In this document: one piece after another, positions 1-7,938 of the stretch
Numbering within the stretch: the stretch's first letter is position 1
Layout: every line of letters starts with the position of its first letter
Assembly (NCBI GenBank): GCA_002412795.1
Contig: DHVS01000007.1
Coordinates: forward strand, 1 to 32,672
DNA: 32,672 nucleotides
Direction: 5' to 3'
Source of the DNA: a bacterium UBP2_UBA5202
GTDB lineage: Bacteria > Edwardsbacteria > AC1 > EtOH8
Made by a program: the position numbers and the translations under genes
Notes under the pieces: model-generated
What the model was told of the DNA's origin: nothing
Database searches by the model: none
The model's input: the letters and a program-made list of their open reading frames with translations, nothing else

Positions 1-2
1 CA

Positions 3-3000
3 CACACAACAAACCCAAGAGAGCCAATAGTATTTACAAACGGCAGGGCCAGTAAATTTATTGATCTTGACGGCAATTATACTTTAGTTTATTACAACGC
101 ACGCAACTTTGATGGTCTGGTGGACACACTTGCCGATTCAATAAAAAGCTCTACCGGGAAGTTGATCAGGTTGTATTATAACAAGTATTCGACTTCTGAT
201 GCCGACTACATCATGCTGGACAGCATATCCACTAAAGGCATTTCAGGCGCAAATGTAAAGGTGGCTTACAATTATCAGGCAATAACCGTAACCACCGGGC
301 CTTTTAATGATACTATGAGCATTGATGAAGGTCGGGGTATCTGTTGGTTTGGAGGTGGCGATGATATGCACCGTTATGTATTAAAATCGGTGGTATTCCC
401 TGGCGGTTGCGATACCACTTATTATGACTACAACAGTTTTGGCGAGCTTGTCGGCATCCGGGCATCAGCCGGGTCGCAAACCGTTTATGGATACAGCACT
501 TATGGTTTTAGCATGCCCAAAACGGACGAAACGGCAATGGTAACCGATACTTCGTATTCCCGGGCCAGTGATACCCTAAATATACGCGAATCTGCCGTAG
601 CTACGTATAAAACGACATTGTACCAACGGGTGGCCCGGACAGACCGGTCTAACCCGGAAACGCTGATCGTCCGTGATCCCTACGGCAACGAAACGGTAAC
701 CAGGTTTGTAATGAGCGGAAACATGCCACCATATAAATGGTGCAGCGGATATGGCATGGTTTTTGAAACCAAGAGTTATAACGGCAGCGCCGCTACAGGC
801 GTTTTGGTCTCCAGTAGCAAAAATACTTTCAATCCGCCGGACGGCGGCGCCAATACCCGGTTGGACAGCACCGTTTCGACGGTGGGCAGCAAAACATTCG
901 TGACCAAATACTGCGATTACGATACCTTTTGCAATCCCCGCCGGATAGAATACAAAGGCGACGTTTCCACCAGCGCCGACGACCGGGTGTCGTATTATGA
1001 ATATTTGCATGACAATAAAAACATAGACGTTAAAGTAAGCGGCCCGGCCTGCATCAGGAGGGGAAATACGGGCACCATCACCACTACATATTCAGGCGCC
1101 ACCGGGATAGTTCAGACCAAATTATACAAGAACGGCGGTTTGGAAAATAGCCAGACGTTTTCGCCTTCAACTTCTGGCTCTACTTATTATCAATGGAATA
1201 CCAGCGGACTGCCGGAAGGAGTTTATTGTTTTTTCGCAATGGCCTGCGATGTGGCCGGTAACGCAGTCCGCACCGATTCTATTTCGATAGAAGTTTCTGT
1301 AGACTTGATACCGGGCGACAGCGATACTTCCACCGTTACCGCCTTTGCCTCCAACCAATACGACGAGAACCACCGCCACATTCTGGACCGGGTCACCCGG
1401 CAGTGGGACAGCATCCCCGGCGGGGCCAAGCTGAGCGAGGTGATATACAAATACGACGAGTACGGAAGAATTGACAGCACGTTATACGACAGCGATCCGC
1501 CTATAATGTGGGACGACCCTCATTTTGCGGTCAGGGGCAAAGCCACCACCGTCAAGGTCTGGAAAGCCGGATCTCTGTATGACTCGAGCCGGGTGTATTA
1601 CGACCAGTGCGGCAATGTCATAAAGACAATAAATCCCAAGGGCGATTCCTCCAAGGTGTTTTACGCCCCCGGCGGCGACCCCGATAAATACCAGTATGCC
1701 CTGCCCTGCAGTTCGGTGAGCTACGCCACGGTAAGCACCTATACCCTGCCCCTGGCCAGCTCCGCCGAATACGACACCTTTAGCGGCCAAACGCTTAAAA
1801 CCTGGGGGGCCAACAAGGATACCACCCGTTACCAGTACGACGACCTGGGCCGGCTGACCAGGCTGTATAGGCCGGGCGAGGGCGACAGCGCCGCGGTTAA
1901 AAAACACTATTACGACAACAGCTATCCCCGTTCGGTGGTGGATTCGGTGAAGATCACCGGTTCCAGCTATGCCGTAAGCAAGACATTTTACGACGGCTTT
2001 GGCCGTGGCATCCAGTCCCAAAAGCGGGAGACGGACGGCAAGGCCACCATCGTCAACACCCAGTACGACTCGGTGGGGCAGGTGCGCCGGGTAAGCAACC
2101 CCATCGGCACTGCCACCACTTTCGGAACCTACATAACCACCGACTACTGGACCAGCCAGCCCAAGGTCACCAACTACTACGACGGGGTGGGGCGGATCAT
2201 CAAGACCGTCTACCAGGATTCCACCAGAGACTCCGTGGCCTACGGCGACAACTGGGTAAAAGTCTGGGACGCCAGGGGCGACACCGCCATATCCCGCACC
2301 AACGGTTTTGGCATGGCCGACACCACGGTCAACGGGCTGGGGCTTTTGACCATAGTCAAACACGACAAGATGGGCCGGGACAGCGTGATCACCGACGCCT
2401 CGGGCAAGAGCACATACTGTTATTACGATACTCTGGGCCGGATCAAGGGGGCCAACGGCCCGGACGCCTCGTCCGGCTATTATTACCGGGGACAATCGGT
2501 GGATTACCTGGTGGAATACGACCAGTTGGGGAATATCACCAAAAGCATGAACGCCAAGGCGGTGGTGAACTATACTTACGATGCTCTTTCGCGCATAATT
2601 AAGGTTGACTCGGCGGGGTCGGATAGGGTATTATACCGGTACGACAGCTATTACGACTGCAACTACGCCCCAACGGACACCATGAACGCCAAGGGCCGGA
2701 TCACCCGGCTGGTTACCGCGGGGATAGACACCACCTGGTTCGTCTACAACAAGCTGGGCAACCTTACCAAAAGGGTGTTCAGCTACGCCGGGATGGGCGG
2801 CGGGAGGGATTCTGTGCGGTATGCTTACAACACCGCCGGGGCCTGCACCTCGCTGGTCTACCCCGACGGAACCAACATCCGTTACACCTACAACGCCATA
2901 GGACAGCTGACCGCGGCCGGGGACTACCTTTCATCGGCGGTTTACAACACCACCGGCCAGCCCAGGAAGATAGGCTATGCCAACCTAACCAACGACAGTT

Positions 3001-4706
3001 TGTTCTATGACAACCGGCTCAGGCTGACCCGGCTTAAGTCATATTATTACAACTGGGATGAACCCCCGGCCCGTAACGTCCAGCATTTGAGCTATACTTA
3101 CTGGCAGGATGGGAATATCAAGCAGGTTCAGGACAACCTTAACAGCGCCTACACCCAGTATTACGACTACACCACGCCCAGCAATTCCTATGACGCAGCA
3201 GGAAGACTACAGAGGTGCGCGGTAGGCTCCACGGTTCTTACTTATACTTACGACAACGTGGGCAACCGCACCCAGGAGACGGTAGGCGGAACCACCAACA
3301 GCTTTGGCTATACCTCCGGCACCAACAAGCTGGCCTCGGCCACCGTCAACGGAACCAGCTATACCTACACCCACGATAACACAGGGAACGTTACCATCAA
3401 AAGCTGGGGCAACGGGGAGTATCATTTATTCTACGCCTATGACTACAAAAACATGCTGGTTTCGGTGTATAATGATATTACGAACCGGACGGTCACCAAT
3501 TACTACGGCGGTGGAGGCAGTCTAAAGGTTAAGAAGACCGACAGCCAGCTTGGCAGCCGGTACTATGCTTACGAGGGCATAAACCCGCTGTGTGAGTATG
3601 ACAGCACAGGTTCAGTTAAGAAGAAATATGTTTACGCTTTTGGCAAGTGCATAGCCTACGTGGACAGTGCAGGAAACAAGTTCTGGCTTCACCAGGATGC
3701 CCTGGGCAGCGTCAAGGTTGTAACCAACGCCAACGGCGACACGGTTTCCACTTATAAATACTACCCCTTTGGCGACTCGCTGTTGACCAGGGGCAGCTCC
3801 AAGAACGACGTGCAGTTCACCGGCAAGCAGAATATAGCAGGCATAGAGGCGTATGACTTTAGCGCTCGTTATTATGACCCGGAACTGGGAAGGTTCTACA
3901 GTATAGACCCCATGGGCAGCGCGGCCACCAGCCCGTATGCCTATTGCAGCAACAACCCGGTGAATAGGGTTGATCCCACGGGCATGGTGGATGGCCGGCC
4001 CACCGGCTACCCGCCCGGTTGGACCAATTACAGTTACAGCAGGTCGGATGCCTGGGATATGTATAACAACCGGGGCAGGTCCTCTATGGCTTTAGGAGAT
4101 GTTGAACAATGGGGTCAGGGGCATTCTGGCGGGTTACACCATACCAGGGCCTACTACTTTGGCGGGTGCTTTACTAATGCCGATGGTAAAACCGGAAGCG
4201 TGGATGAGTGGTTTGCTGACACGTATAAACAGCGGGTTGAATATCAAGATAAATGCAGGAAGCAGGCCGAAGAGAAGGCCCGGGCAGCGGCAGAGTATGA
4301 CCCAAACATGATATATGGCAAAAAGGGATCAGACCAGAATTTGTTGACTGCAATAGATCAAGCGATGAGGATGTGGGGTTCGGCTCTAATGTATATTGCA
4401 CAAGAAGCGCCGTATAAAGGCACAACAACGGATGTCTTTTTAGCTATAGATTGGCGTATTGAATATGAGAAAAAAGGGTTTGAACCAGATAATCCTAGGT
4501 GTTGTAATCAATGGGCTGAAGGATTAGCATCTCATTTACAAAGTGAAGGTTATGATAACTTTGATATTACAGTAACACGTGCAGGGTTACATGCATGGGT
4601 AAAAGCCTCATCTGAATATTTTAGTTTTACAATAGATCCTTGGGTACTTGCCACGCCCTACAACCCCAATTATTATTATAATAGATTTATTAGGGGATCA
4701 AAATGA
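3..4706 (+). CDS. Rhs/YD-repeat polymorphic toxin, 5'-truncated, transglutaminase-like tip
   Basis: The frame is open from base 3, so the gene starts outside the window; the GTG at 120 is only an internal candidate. An Ig-like module lies at about 1041-1308. Dense YD repeats follow (motifs such as YDDLGRLTRLYRPG and YTYDNVGNRTQETVGG), ending in the Rhs core with ARYYDPELGRFYSIDPMG and NPVNRVDPTG near 3860-3990. Rhs proteins form a hollow shell around a variable C-terminal toxin. Here the tip after about 4080 is AT-rich and carries CCNQWAEGL (Cys codons 4500-4505), GLHAWVKA (His 4590) and FTIDPW (Asp 4635). The spacing and neighbours resemble the transglutaminase/papain-like catalytic core, so the tip may cross-link, deamidate or cleave a target protein; that activity is inferred. 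The stop overlaps the start of a small membrane protein that could be its immunity partner. The Rhs assignment is firm and the tip fold moderately so. Confidence 0.93.
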   Translation, partial: HTTNPREPIVFTNGRASKFIDLDGNYTLVYYNARNFDGLVDTLADSIKSSTGKLIRLYYNKYSTSDADYIMLDSISTKGISGANVKVAYNYQAITVTTGPFNDTMSIDEGRGICWFGGGDDMHRYVLKSVVFPGGCDTTYYDYNSFGELVGIRASAGSQTVYGYSTYGFSMPKTDETAMVTDTSYSRASDTLNIRESAVATYKTTLYQRVARTDRSNPETLIVRDPYGNETVTRFVMSGNMPPYKWCSGYGMVFETKSYNGSAATGVLVSSSKNTFNPPDGGANTRLDSTVSTVGSKTFVTKYCDYDTFCNPRRIEYKGDVSTSADDRVSYYEYLHDNKNIDVKVSGPACIRRGNTGTITTTYSGATGIVQTKLYKNGGLENSQTFSPSTSGSTYYQWNTSGLPEGVYCFFAMACDVAGNAVRTDSISIEVSVDLIPGDSDTSTVTAFASNQYDENHRHILDRVTRQWDSIPGGAKLSEVIYKYDEYGRIDSTLYDSDPPIMWDDPHFAVRGKATTVKVWKAGSLYDSSRVYYDQCGNVIKTINPKGDSSKVFYAPGGDPDKYQYALPCSSVSYATVSTYTLPLASSAEYDTFSGQTLKTWGANKDTTRYQYDDLGRLTRLYRPGEGDSAAVKKHYYDNSYPRSVVDSVKITGSSYAVSKTFYDGFGRGIQSQKRETDGKATIVNTQYDSVGQVRRVSNPIGTATTFGTYITTDYWTSQPKVTNYYDGVGRIIKTVYQDSTRDSVAYGDNWVKVWDARGDTAISRTNGFGMADTTVNGLGLLTIVKHDKMGRDSVITDASGKSTYCYYDTLGRIKGANGPDASSGYYYRGQSVDYLVEYDQLGNITKSMNAKAVVNYTYDALSRIIKVDSAGSDRVLYRYDSYYDCNYAPTDTMNAKGRITRLVTAGIDTTWFVYNKLGNLTKRVFSYAGMGGGRDSVRYAYNTAGACTSLVYPDGTNIRYTYNAIGQLTAAGDYLSSAVYNTTGQPRKIGYANLTNDSLFYDNRLRLTRLKSYYYNWDEPPARNVQHLSYTYWQDGNIKQVQDNLNSAYTQYYDYTTPSNSYDAAGRLQRCAVGSTVLTYTYDNVGNRTQETVGGTTNSFGYTSGTNKLASATVNGTSYTYTHDNTGNVTIKSWGNGEYHLFYAYDYKNMLVSVYNDITNRTVTNYYGGGGSLKVKKTDSQLGSRYYAYEGINPLCEYDSTGSVKKKYVYAFGKCIAYVDSAGNKFWLHQDALGSVKVVTNANGDTVSTYKYYPFGDSLLTRGSSKNDVQFTGKQNIAGIEAYDFSARYYDPELGRFYSIDPMGSAATSPYAYCSNNPVNRVDPTGMVDGRPTGYPPGWTNYSYSRSDAWDMYNNRGRSSMALGDVEQWGQGHSGGLHHTRAYYFGGCFTNADGKTGSVDEWFADTYKQRVEYQDKCRKQAEEKARAAAEYDPNMIYGKKGSDQNLLTAIDQAMRMWGSALMYIAQEAPYKGTTTDVFLAIDWRIEYEKKGFEPDNPRCCNQWAEGLASHLQSEGYDNFDITVTRAGLHAWVKASSEYFSFTIDPWVLATPYNPNYYYNRFIRGSK
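3495..4079 (+). repeat. Rhs core segment, copy 1 of a direct duplication
   Basis: This stretch is repeated with high similarity at 4995-5571, at an offset of exactly 1500 bases until a 5-base deletion in the second copy. It covers the last YD repeats, the DPELGRFYSIDP core, the VDPTG motif and a further 40 or so codons to the shared AWDMYNNRGR motif. The two copies then diverge completely into different toxin tips. Confidence 0.9.
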
Positions 4707-4894
4707 GTAAGCTATTCAAAACGATAATTATTTTACTAATGTTGCCATTCATTATTTTAACAAGTTATGTGGTTATAATAACAATTATGAATGGACATCC
4801 ATTATTGCTTTTATTGAGACTTTGGTTATTAAGTGCTGTTGTTGTGGTGATAGATTTATTGATTTATGTAATTATGAAAAGACTAAAAGGGTAA
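4703..4894 (+). CDS. Small two-helix membrane protein, candidate immunity protein
   Basis: This encodes 63 residues, almost entirely hydrophobic, with two predicted membrane helices (about residues 6-28 and 34-56) and a basic C-terminus ending KRLKG. The ATG overlaps the TGA of the upstream Rhs gene (ATGA), and an AGGGG ribosome-binding sequence sits just upstream, so the two are probably translationally coupled. I do not recognise a family. Its position directly behind a variable Rhs tip is where immunity genes normally lie, and a second tiny two-helix protein occupies the same place behind the next cassette. The codons are AT-rich, like the toxin tip. Immunity function is an inference from position only. 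Confidence 0.7.
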   Translation: MSKLFKTIIILLMLPFIILTSYVVIITIMNGHPLLLLLRLWLLSAVVVVIDLLIYVIMKRLKG

Positions 4895-4918
4895 ACAATT
4901 AAATTAAAAACTAAAAAG

Positions 4919-4950
4919 GCGCAAGGCGATTTAAGCCTTGCGCTGATTGT
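4919..4950 (+). terminator. Hairpin after the first toxin/immunity pair
   Basis: There is a perfect 9-bp stem, GCGCAAGGC (4919-4927) with GCCTTGCGC (4935-4943), and a 7-base loop. It is preceded by an A-rich run and followed by only a moderately T-rich stretch. It probably ends the first toxin/immunity transcript, but the weak T tract lowers confidence. Confidence 0.5.
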
Positions 4951-4985
4951 TATATCTGCTGGCCAAGGTAACGCTCAACGGCAGC

Positions 4986-5112
4986 AGGACCATTACCAAT
5001 TACTACGGCGGGGGCGGCAGTCTAAAGGTTAAAAAGACCGACAGCCAATTAGGCAGCCGGTACTACGCCTACGAGGGAATAAACCCGCTTTGTGAGTATG
5101 ACAGGTTCAGTT
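4986..5112 (+). pseudogene. Frameshifted head of the second Rhs core cassette
   Basis: In the original reading frame this encodes the same YD-repeat end as copy 1 (NYYGGGGSLKVKK, then YAYEGINPLCEYD). Copy 1 reads gagtatgacagcacaggtt (near 3594); this copy lacks gcaca, and the frame then hits TAA at 5110-5112. No start codon or upstream Rhs shell is attached. The segment is therefore the broken left end of a transplanted Rhs 3' cassette, not a functional gene start. Confidence 0.8.
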
Positions 5113-5571
5113 AAGAAGAAATATGTTTACGCTTTTGGTAGGTGCATAGCCTACGTGGACAGTGCAGGTAACAAGTTCTGGCTGCACCAGGATGCCCTGG
5201 GCAGCGTTAAGGCGGTAACCAACGCCAGCGGCGATACGGTGAGCACCTACAAGTACTATCCCTTCGGGGACTCTCTCACCTTCAGAGGTTCGGCAACTTC
5301 CGAGCTTCGGTTTACGGGCAAGCAGAATATAGCCGGTATAGAGGCTTATGACTTCAGCGCTCGTTATTACGACCCGGAACTGGGAAGGTTCTACAGTATA
5401 GACCCCATGGGCAGCGCGGCCACCAGCCCGTATGCCTATTGCAGCAACAACCCGGTGAACCGGGTTGATCCCACGGGCATGGTTGATCAATCTGCCGGTT
5501 ACCCCGGCGGCTGGACTGATTTTAGATACAACCGGTATCAGGCCTGGGATATGTATAATAACCGGGGCAGG
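4995..5571 (+). repeat. Rhs core segment, copy 2 of a direct duplication
   Basis: This is the partner of 3495-4079. It differs by scattered substitutions, a 5-base deletion near 5100 and a net loss of 3 bases just after the VDPTG motif. Similarity stops sharply after AWDMYNNRGR. Such paired core segments are the expected substrate for recombination that swaps Rhs toxin tips. Confidence 0.9.
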
Positions 5572-6249
5572 GGTGGTCAAATAGTAGGCGGCGAAGATGG
5601 CAGCATGGAGTTTGGAGGTGCTCCTAATTGGGGTCTTTGGCGGGGAAGCAGTCAAAGCTATACACAACATTTAAGAAGCATTGGCCACCCAGATTATAGC
5701 CGGTGGCGTCAAAATGAAATAGATTCGTATTGGATGTCATATTATGCAAAGCACGATTATTACAGAACGTATGATTTGGACAAGGTAACCGTGACTGAGA
5801 AGTTTTGGGATGTATGCCGCCAAGGCGAAGGTTCAATAACACACGGGATGGACTATATATATTCTCATAATGATTTGTTGCGTGGCTTTATGGAGTCTGA
5901 AATGGCCGCAGCAAGACAGGTGCAAGGGTATGATTTGGCAGCATATTTAAATTTCAACATAAGTGGTGGTTTACCAAACGGTGCCGGTGCAACACTGGGT
6001 TGGTTATATGATGAAAATGGTGACAGTCATTTTTACATAGGTCCAGGTGCTTCAACACCCGGGGTAGGTTTTTCTTGGACACGATCTGAAGGTGATATTA
6101 GTCATGGTTCGAATTGGGGCTTTGGAGGGGAATGCATAGGTGCTGGACAAAAAAGTCATGGCAAAGGGGGATGGTCTACAGAAAGTGGCGTAGGTGGTTC
6201 ACTTCCTGCTGGTTTTGGTGCAGGTATATTTTGGTTTTGGGTTTTTTAA
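5092..6249 (+). CDS. Orphan Rhs core with second, unrelated C-terminal tip
   Basis: The longest open frame begins at a GTG (5092) with no convincing ribosome-binding site, because the upstream part was frameshifted. It retains about 125 residues of Rhs core (YDFSARYYDPELGRFYSIDP, VDPTGMVD) and the AWDMYNNRGR junction. The rest is a novel tip of about 225 residues with an AT-rich second half. The last hundred residues are rich in Gly, Ser and aromatics (for example YIGPGASTPGVGFSW) and end in FWFWVF. I do not recognise the tip's family; it could be a beta-rich or membrane-active toxin domain, but nothing catalytic stands out. It resembles known orphan rhs-CT cassettes, which are silent until recombined onto a full-length Rhs gene. 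A small membrane protein follows after 29 bases. Confidence 0.75.
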   Translation: MSMTGSVKKKYVYAFGRCIAYVDSAGNKFWLHQDALGSVKAVTNASGDTVSTYKYYPFGDSLTFRGSATSELRFTGKQNIAGIEAYDFSARYYDPELGRFYSIDPMGSAATSPYAYCSNNPVNRVDPTGMVDQSAGYPGGWTDFRYNRYQAWDMYNNRGRGGQIVGGEDGSMEFGGAPNWGLWRGSSQSYTQHLRSIGHPDYSRWRQNEIDSYWMSYYAKHDYYRTYDLDKVTVTEKFWDVCRQGEGSITHGMDYIYSHNDLLRGFMESEMAAARQVQGYDLAAYLNFNISGGLPNGAGATLGWLYDENGDSHFYIGPGASTPGVGFSWTRSEGDISHGSNWGFGGECIGAGQKSHGKGGWSTESGVGGSLPAGFGAGIFWFWVF

Positions 6250-6278
6250 TAAACAAAATATGAGGGAGGTAAGATTAT

Positions 6279-6500
6279 ATGTTCAATTTCATTTATAACT
6301 TATTAGACAAATTTTCGTTCTATATCCCGTTTATAATGTTTTTAATATTTGCTAATCAACTATCTGAATTTACAGCAAAACGTTGGGAAGAGTCATTCCA
6401 TAAATCAATTAACCCAAAGCCTACAGAATATGTTTACCGTTTAGTTGGCTTGCTTGGTGTTTTGTTTGGCTTTTTGGAGATATTAAAAATAGTAAAATAA
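6279..6500 (+). CDS. Small membrane protein, candidate immunity protein of the second cassette
   Basis: This encodes 73 residues with a strong AGGGAGG ribosome-binding site (near 6262-6269). There are hydrophobic helices at about residues 14-27 and 54-70, separated by a charged segment (FTAKRWEESFHKS). The gene is AT-rich, like the tip before it. It has no recognised family and shows no obvious similarity to the 63-residue protein behind the first tip. Its place directly after the orphan toxin tip suggests an immunity role. The good ribosome-binding site, despite the broken toxin frame, suggests it is still translated. Confidence 0.7.
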   Translation: MFNFIYNLLDKFSFYIPFIMFLIFANQLSEFTAKRWEESFHKSINPKPTEYVYRLVGLLGVLFGFLEILKIVK

Positions 6501-6537
6501 ATATAATTTACGCTCCCTCGACTCAGATCGGGGTAGA

Positions 6538-6686
6538 CTTTTGTCGCCTGCATAGCCTTTGTGGACAGCGCCAGTAACACCCATTGGATGCACCACGACG
6601 CCCAGGGCAGCGTAAAGGCCGGTTGTTACCAAACATCAACGGCGATACGGGTGTTCTATAAGTATTAACCGTTTTGGGATTCGTTA
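6538..6686 (+). pseudogene. Decayed third Rhs core fragment
   Basis: The frame starting at 6538 reads ACIAFVDSASNTHWMHHDA followed by QGSVKA. This aligns with CIAYVDSAGNKFWLHQDA and LGSVK of the two upstream cores. Further on, caacggcgatacgggtg and tataagtattaaccgtttt match the NGDTVSTYKYYPFGDS region, but the frame is lost and stops occur. No core after this point and no tip remain. It is a relic of an older cassette, more diverged than copy 2. Confidence 0.8.
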
Positions 6687-6689
6687 AAT

Positions 6690-6722
6690 AAAAAGCCATC
6701 CAAATGGATGGCTTTTTTATTA
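6690..6722 (+). terminator. Rho-independent terminator closing the Rhs locus
   Basis: The stem AAAAAGCCATCC (6690-6701) pairs with GGATGGCTTTTT (6706-6717) around an AAAT loop and runs into TTTTTTATTATTTT. It is nearly symmetrical and could also act on the other strand. It separates the toxin region from the housekeeping genes that follow. Confidence 0.85.
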
Positions 6723-6730
6723 TTTTGGGG

Positions 6731-6759
6731 TTGACCGAATTGTCGTTTTATAGGATAAT
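6731..6759 (+). promoter_or_regulatory. Sigma70-type promoter of the GHL10 gene
   Basis: TTGACC (6731-6736) and GATAAT (6754-6759) are separated by 17 bases. The ATG of the next gene is at 6766, only 7 bases after the -10 box, so transcription would start at or next to the initiation codon and the mRNA would be leaderless. No ribosome-binding site fits in the gap. Confidence 0.7.
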
Positions 6760-6765
6760 ATAGCC

Positions 6766-7890
6766 ATGACCATTAACCGCGCCATATTCACTCGGCTGGC
6801 TTTTCTGGCCGCATTGTTGCTGTTCTCCGCCCTGCCTGTATCCGCCCAGGTCAAAGGCATGTGGGTGGTGCGCTATTCCCTGACCAGCCCGGCCAGCGTC
6901 AAGAAGATCGTCCGCTCGGCCCGGCAGGCCGGCATCACCGACCTCTTCGTGCAGTTCTTCGCCAAGGGCGAGGCCTACTACAATTCCCAAAACCTGCCCA
7001 CCGCCGCCTGCGTCTCCAAGGACTTCGACCCCCTGGCCCTGATGCTGAAGGAATGCAAGGCCGGCGGCATCAGGATGCACGCCTGGATCAACGTCTACTT
7101 CATCTGGTCATCAGAGGCGGACCCCAGGGACAAACGGCATGTCTATTACAAGGGCAAGGGGTGGTTCGCCGCCGACAGTGAGGGCCGCTCGTTAAAGGAC
7201 TACAGCCAGAAGGAGCTGGGCCGGAAAGGCCTGGAAGGGGTCTACCTTTCCCCGGCCAGCCCCGAGGTCAAGCAGTACTTAAGGGAACTGGTGCGGGAGA
7301 TCCTCTTCAAATACGACGTGGACGGCATCCACCTGGACTACGTGCGCTACGGCAACCTTAACTATTCCTACGACCTCTCCAGCCGCAACGCCTTTTACAG
7401 CCAGTATAAGGTGGACCCCATGGCCTTTTTTACCGGGGACCCGGGTTTAAAGCCCTACTGGGACACCTGGTACCAGTGGCGGATGTACAACATCTCGGAC
7501 CTGGTCTCCCAGCTGAAGATGGACATCGTCAAATTCAACCCCTGGGTAAAGCTCTCGGCCGCGGTCAAGCCCGACCCCGACGAGGCCCGGGCCGGCTTCG
7601 GCCAGGACTGGCCCAACTGGCTGCTGAACCGCTGGGTGGATTTTGTGGTGCTGATGAATTATTCCAAGGATACCCAGACCGTGCTGAAACTGGCCCGGAA
7701 ATCGGTGCGCTACCAGGGGGCGGGACAGGTCTACGTGGGGCTGGGGGCCTGGCGCGACAGCATGGAGGGCATCTTGGAGAAGACCCGGGAACTGCGGCGG
7801 GCGGGCATCAACGACATTGTGCTGTTCTCCTACGACGGCCTGGCCCAGCGGGGGATAAGCTTTGAGGAACTGAAGGACAGGGGCTTCTAA
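6766..7890 (+). CDS. Secreted glycosyl hydrolase-like 10 (GHL10/DUF187) protein
   Basis: This encodes 374 residues with a clear signal peptide (about 1-28, ending PVSAQ). The mature part begins KGMWVVRYSLTSP and has the TIM-barrel hallmarks of the GHL10 family: AWINVYFIW, then DGIHLDYVRYG with the likely catalytic Asp, then NWLLNRWVDFVVLMNYSKD. The family includes E. coli DigH (YddW), which cuts glycan strands of peptidoglycan lacking stem peptides. A periplasmic or surface role in cell-wall or polysaccharide turnover is therefore likely; the exact substrate is unknown. The gene appears to be transcribed from its own promoter without a 5' leader. It is GC-rich, unlike the AT-rich toxin tips before it. 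Confidence 0.9.
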   Translation: MTINRAIFTRLAFLAALLLFSALPVSAQVKGMWVVRYSLTSPASVKKIVRSARQAGITDLFVQFFAKGEAYYNSQNLPTAACVSKDFDPLALMLKECKAGGIRMHAWINVYFIWSSEADPRDKRHVYYKGKGWFAADSEGRSLKDYSQKELGRKGLEGVYLSPASPEVKQYLRELVREILFKYDVDGIHLDYVRYGNLNYSYDLSSRNAFYSQYKVDPMAFFTGDPGLKPYWDTWYQWRMYNISDLVSQLKMDIVKFNPWVKLSAAVKPDPDEARAGFGQDWPNWLLNRWVDFVVLMNYSKDTQTVLKLARKSVRYQGAGQVYVGLGAWRDSMEGILEKTRELRRAGINDIVLFSYDGLAQRGISFEELKDRGF

Positions 7891-7906
7891 TAGCAAACGG
7901 TAAGCG

Positions 7907-7924
7907 GTGAATTGTGAATTGTAA
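7907..7924 (+). repeat. Short 7-bp tandem repeat, GTGAATT type
   Basis: Two and a half units of GTGAATT lie in the 48-base gap between the GHL10 gene and the next small gene. It is one of several 7-bp-period arrays in this window. Confidence 0.6.
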
Positions 7925-7938
7925 AGAGGAATAGTTTT

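Noticed and set aside
1482..2495. Antisense open frame of 337 codons opposite the Rhs repeats
   Set aside because: It has a low-complexity Val/Gly/Ala composition typical of a shadow of YD repeats and lacks a ribosome-binding site or recognisable motif.
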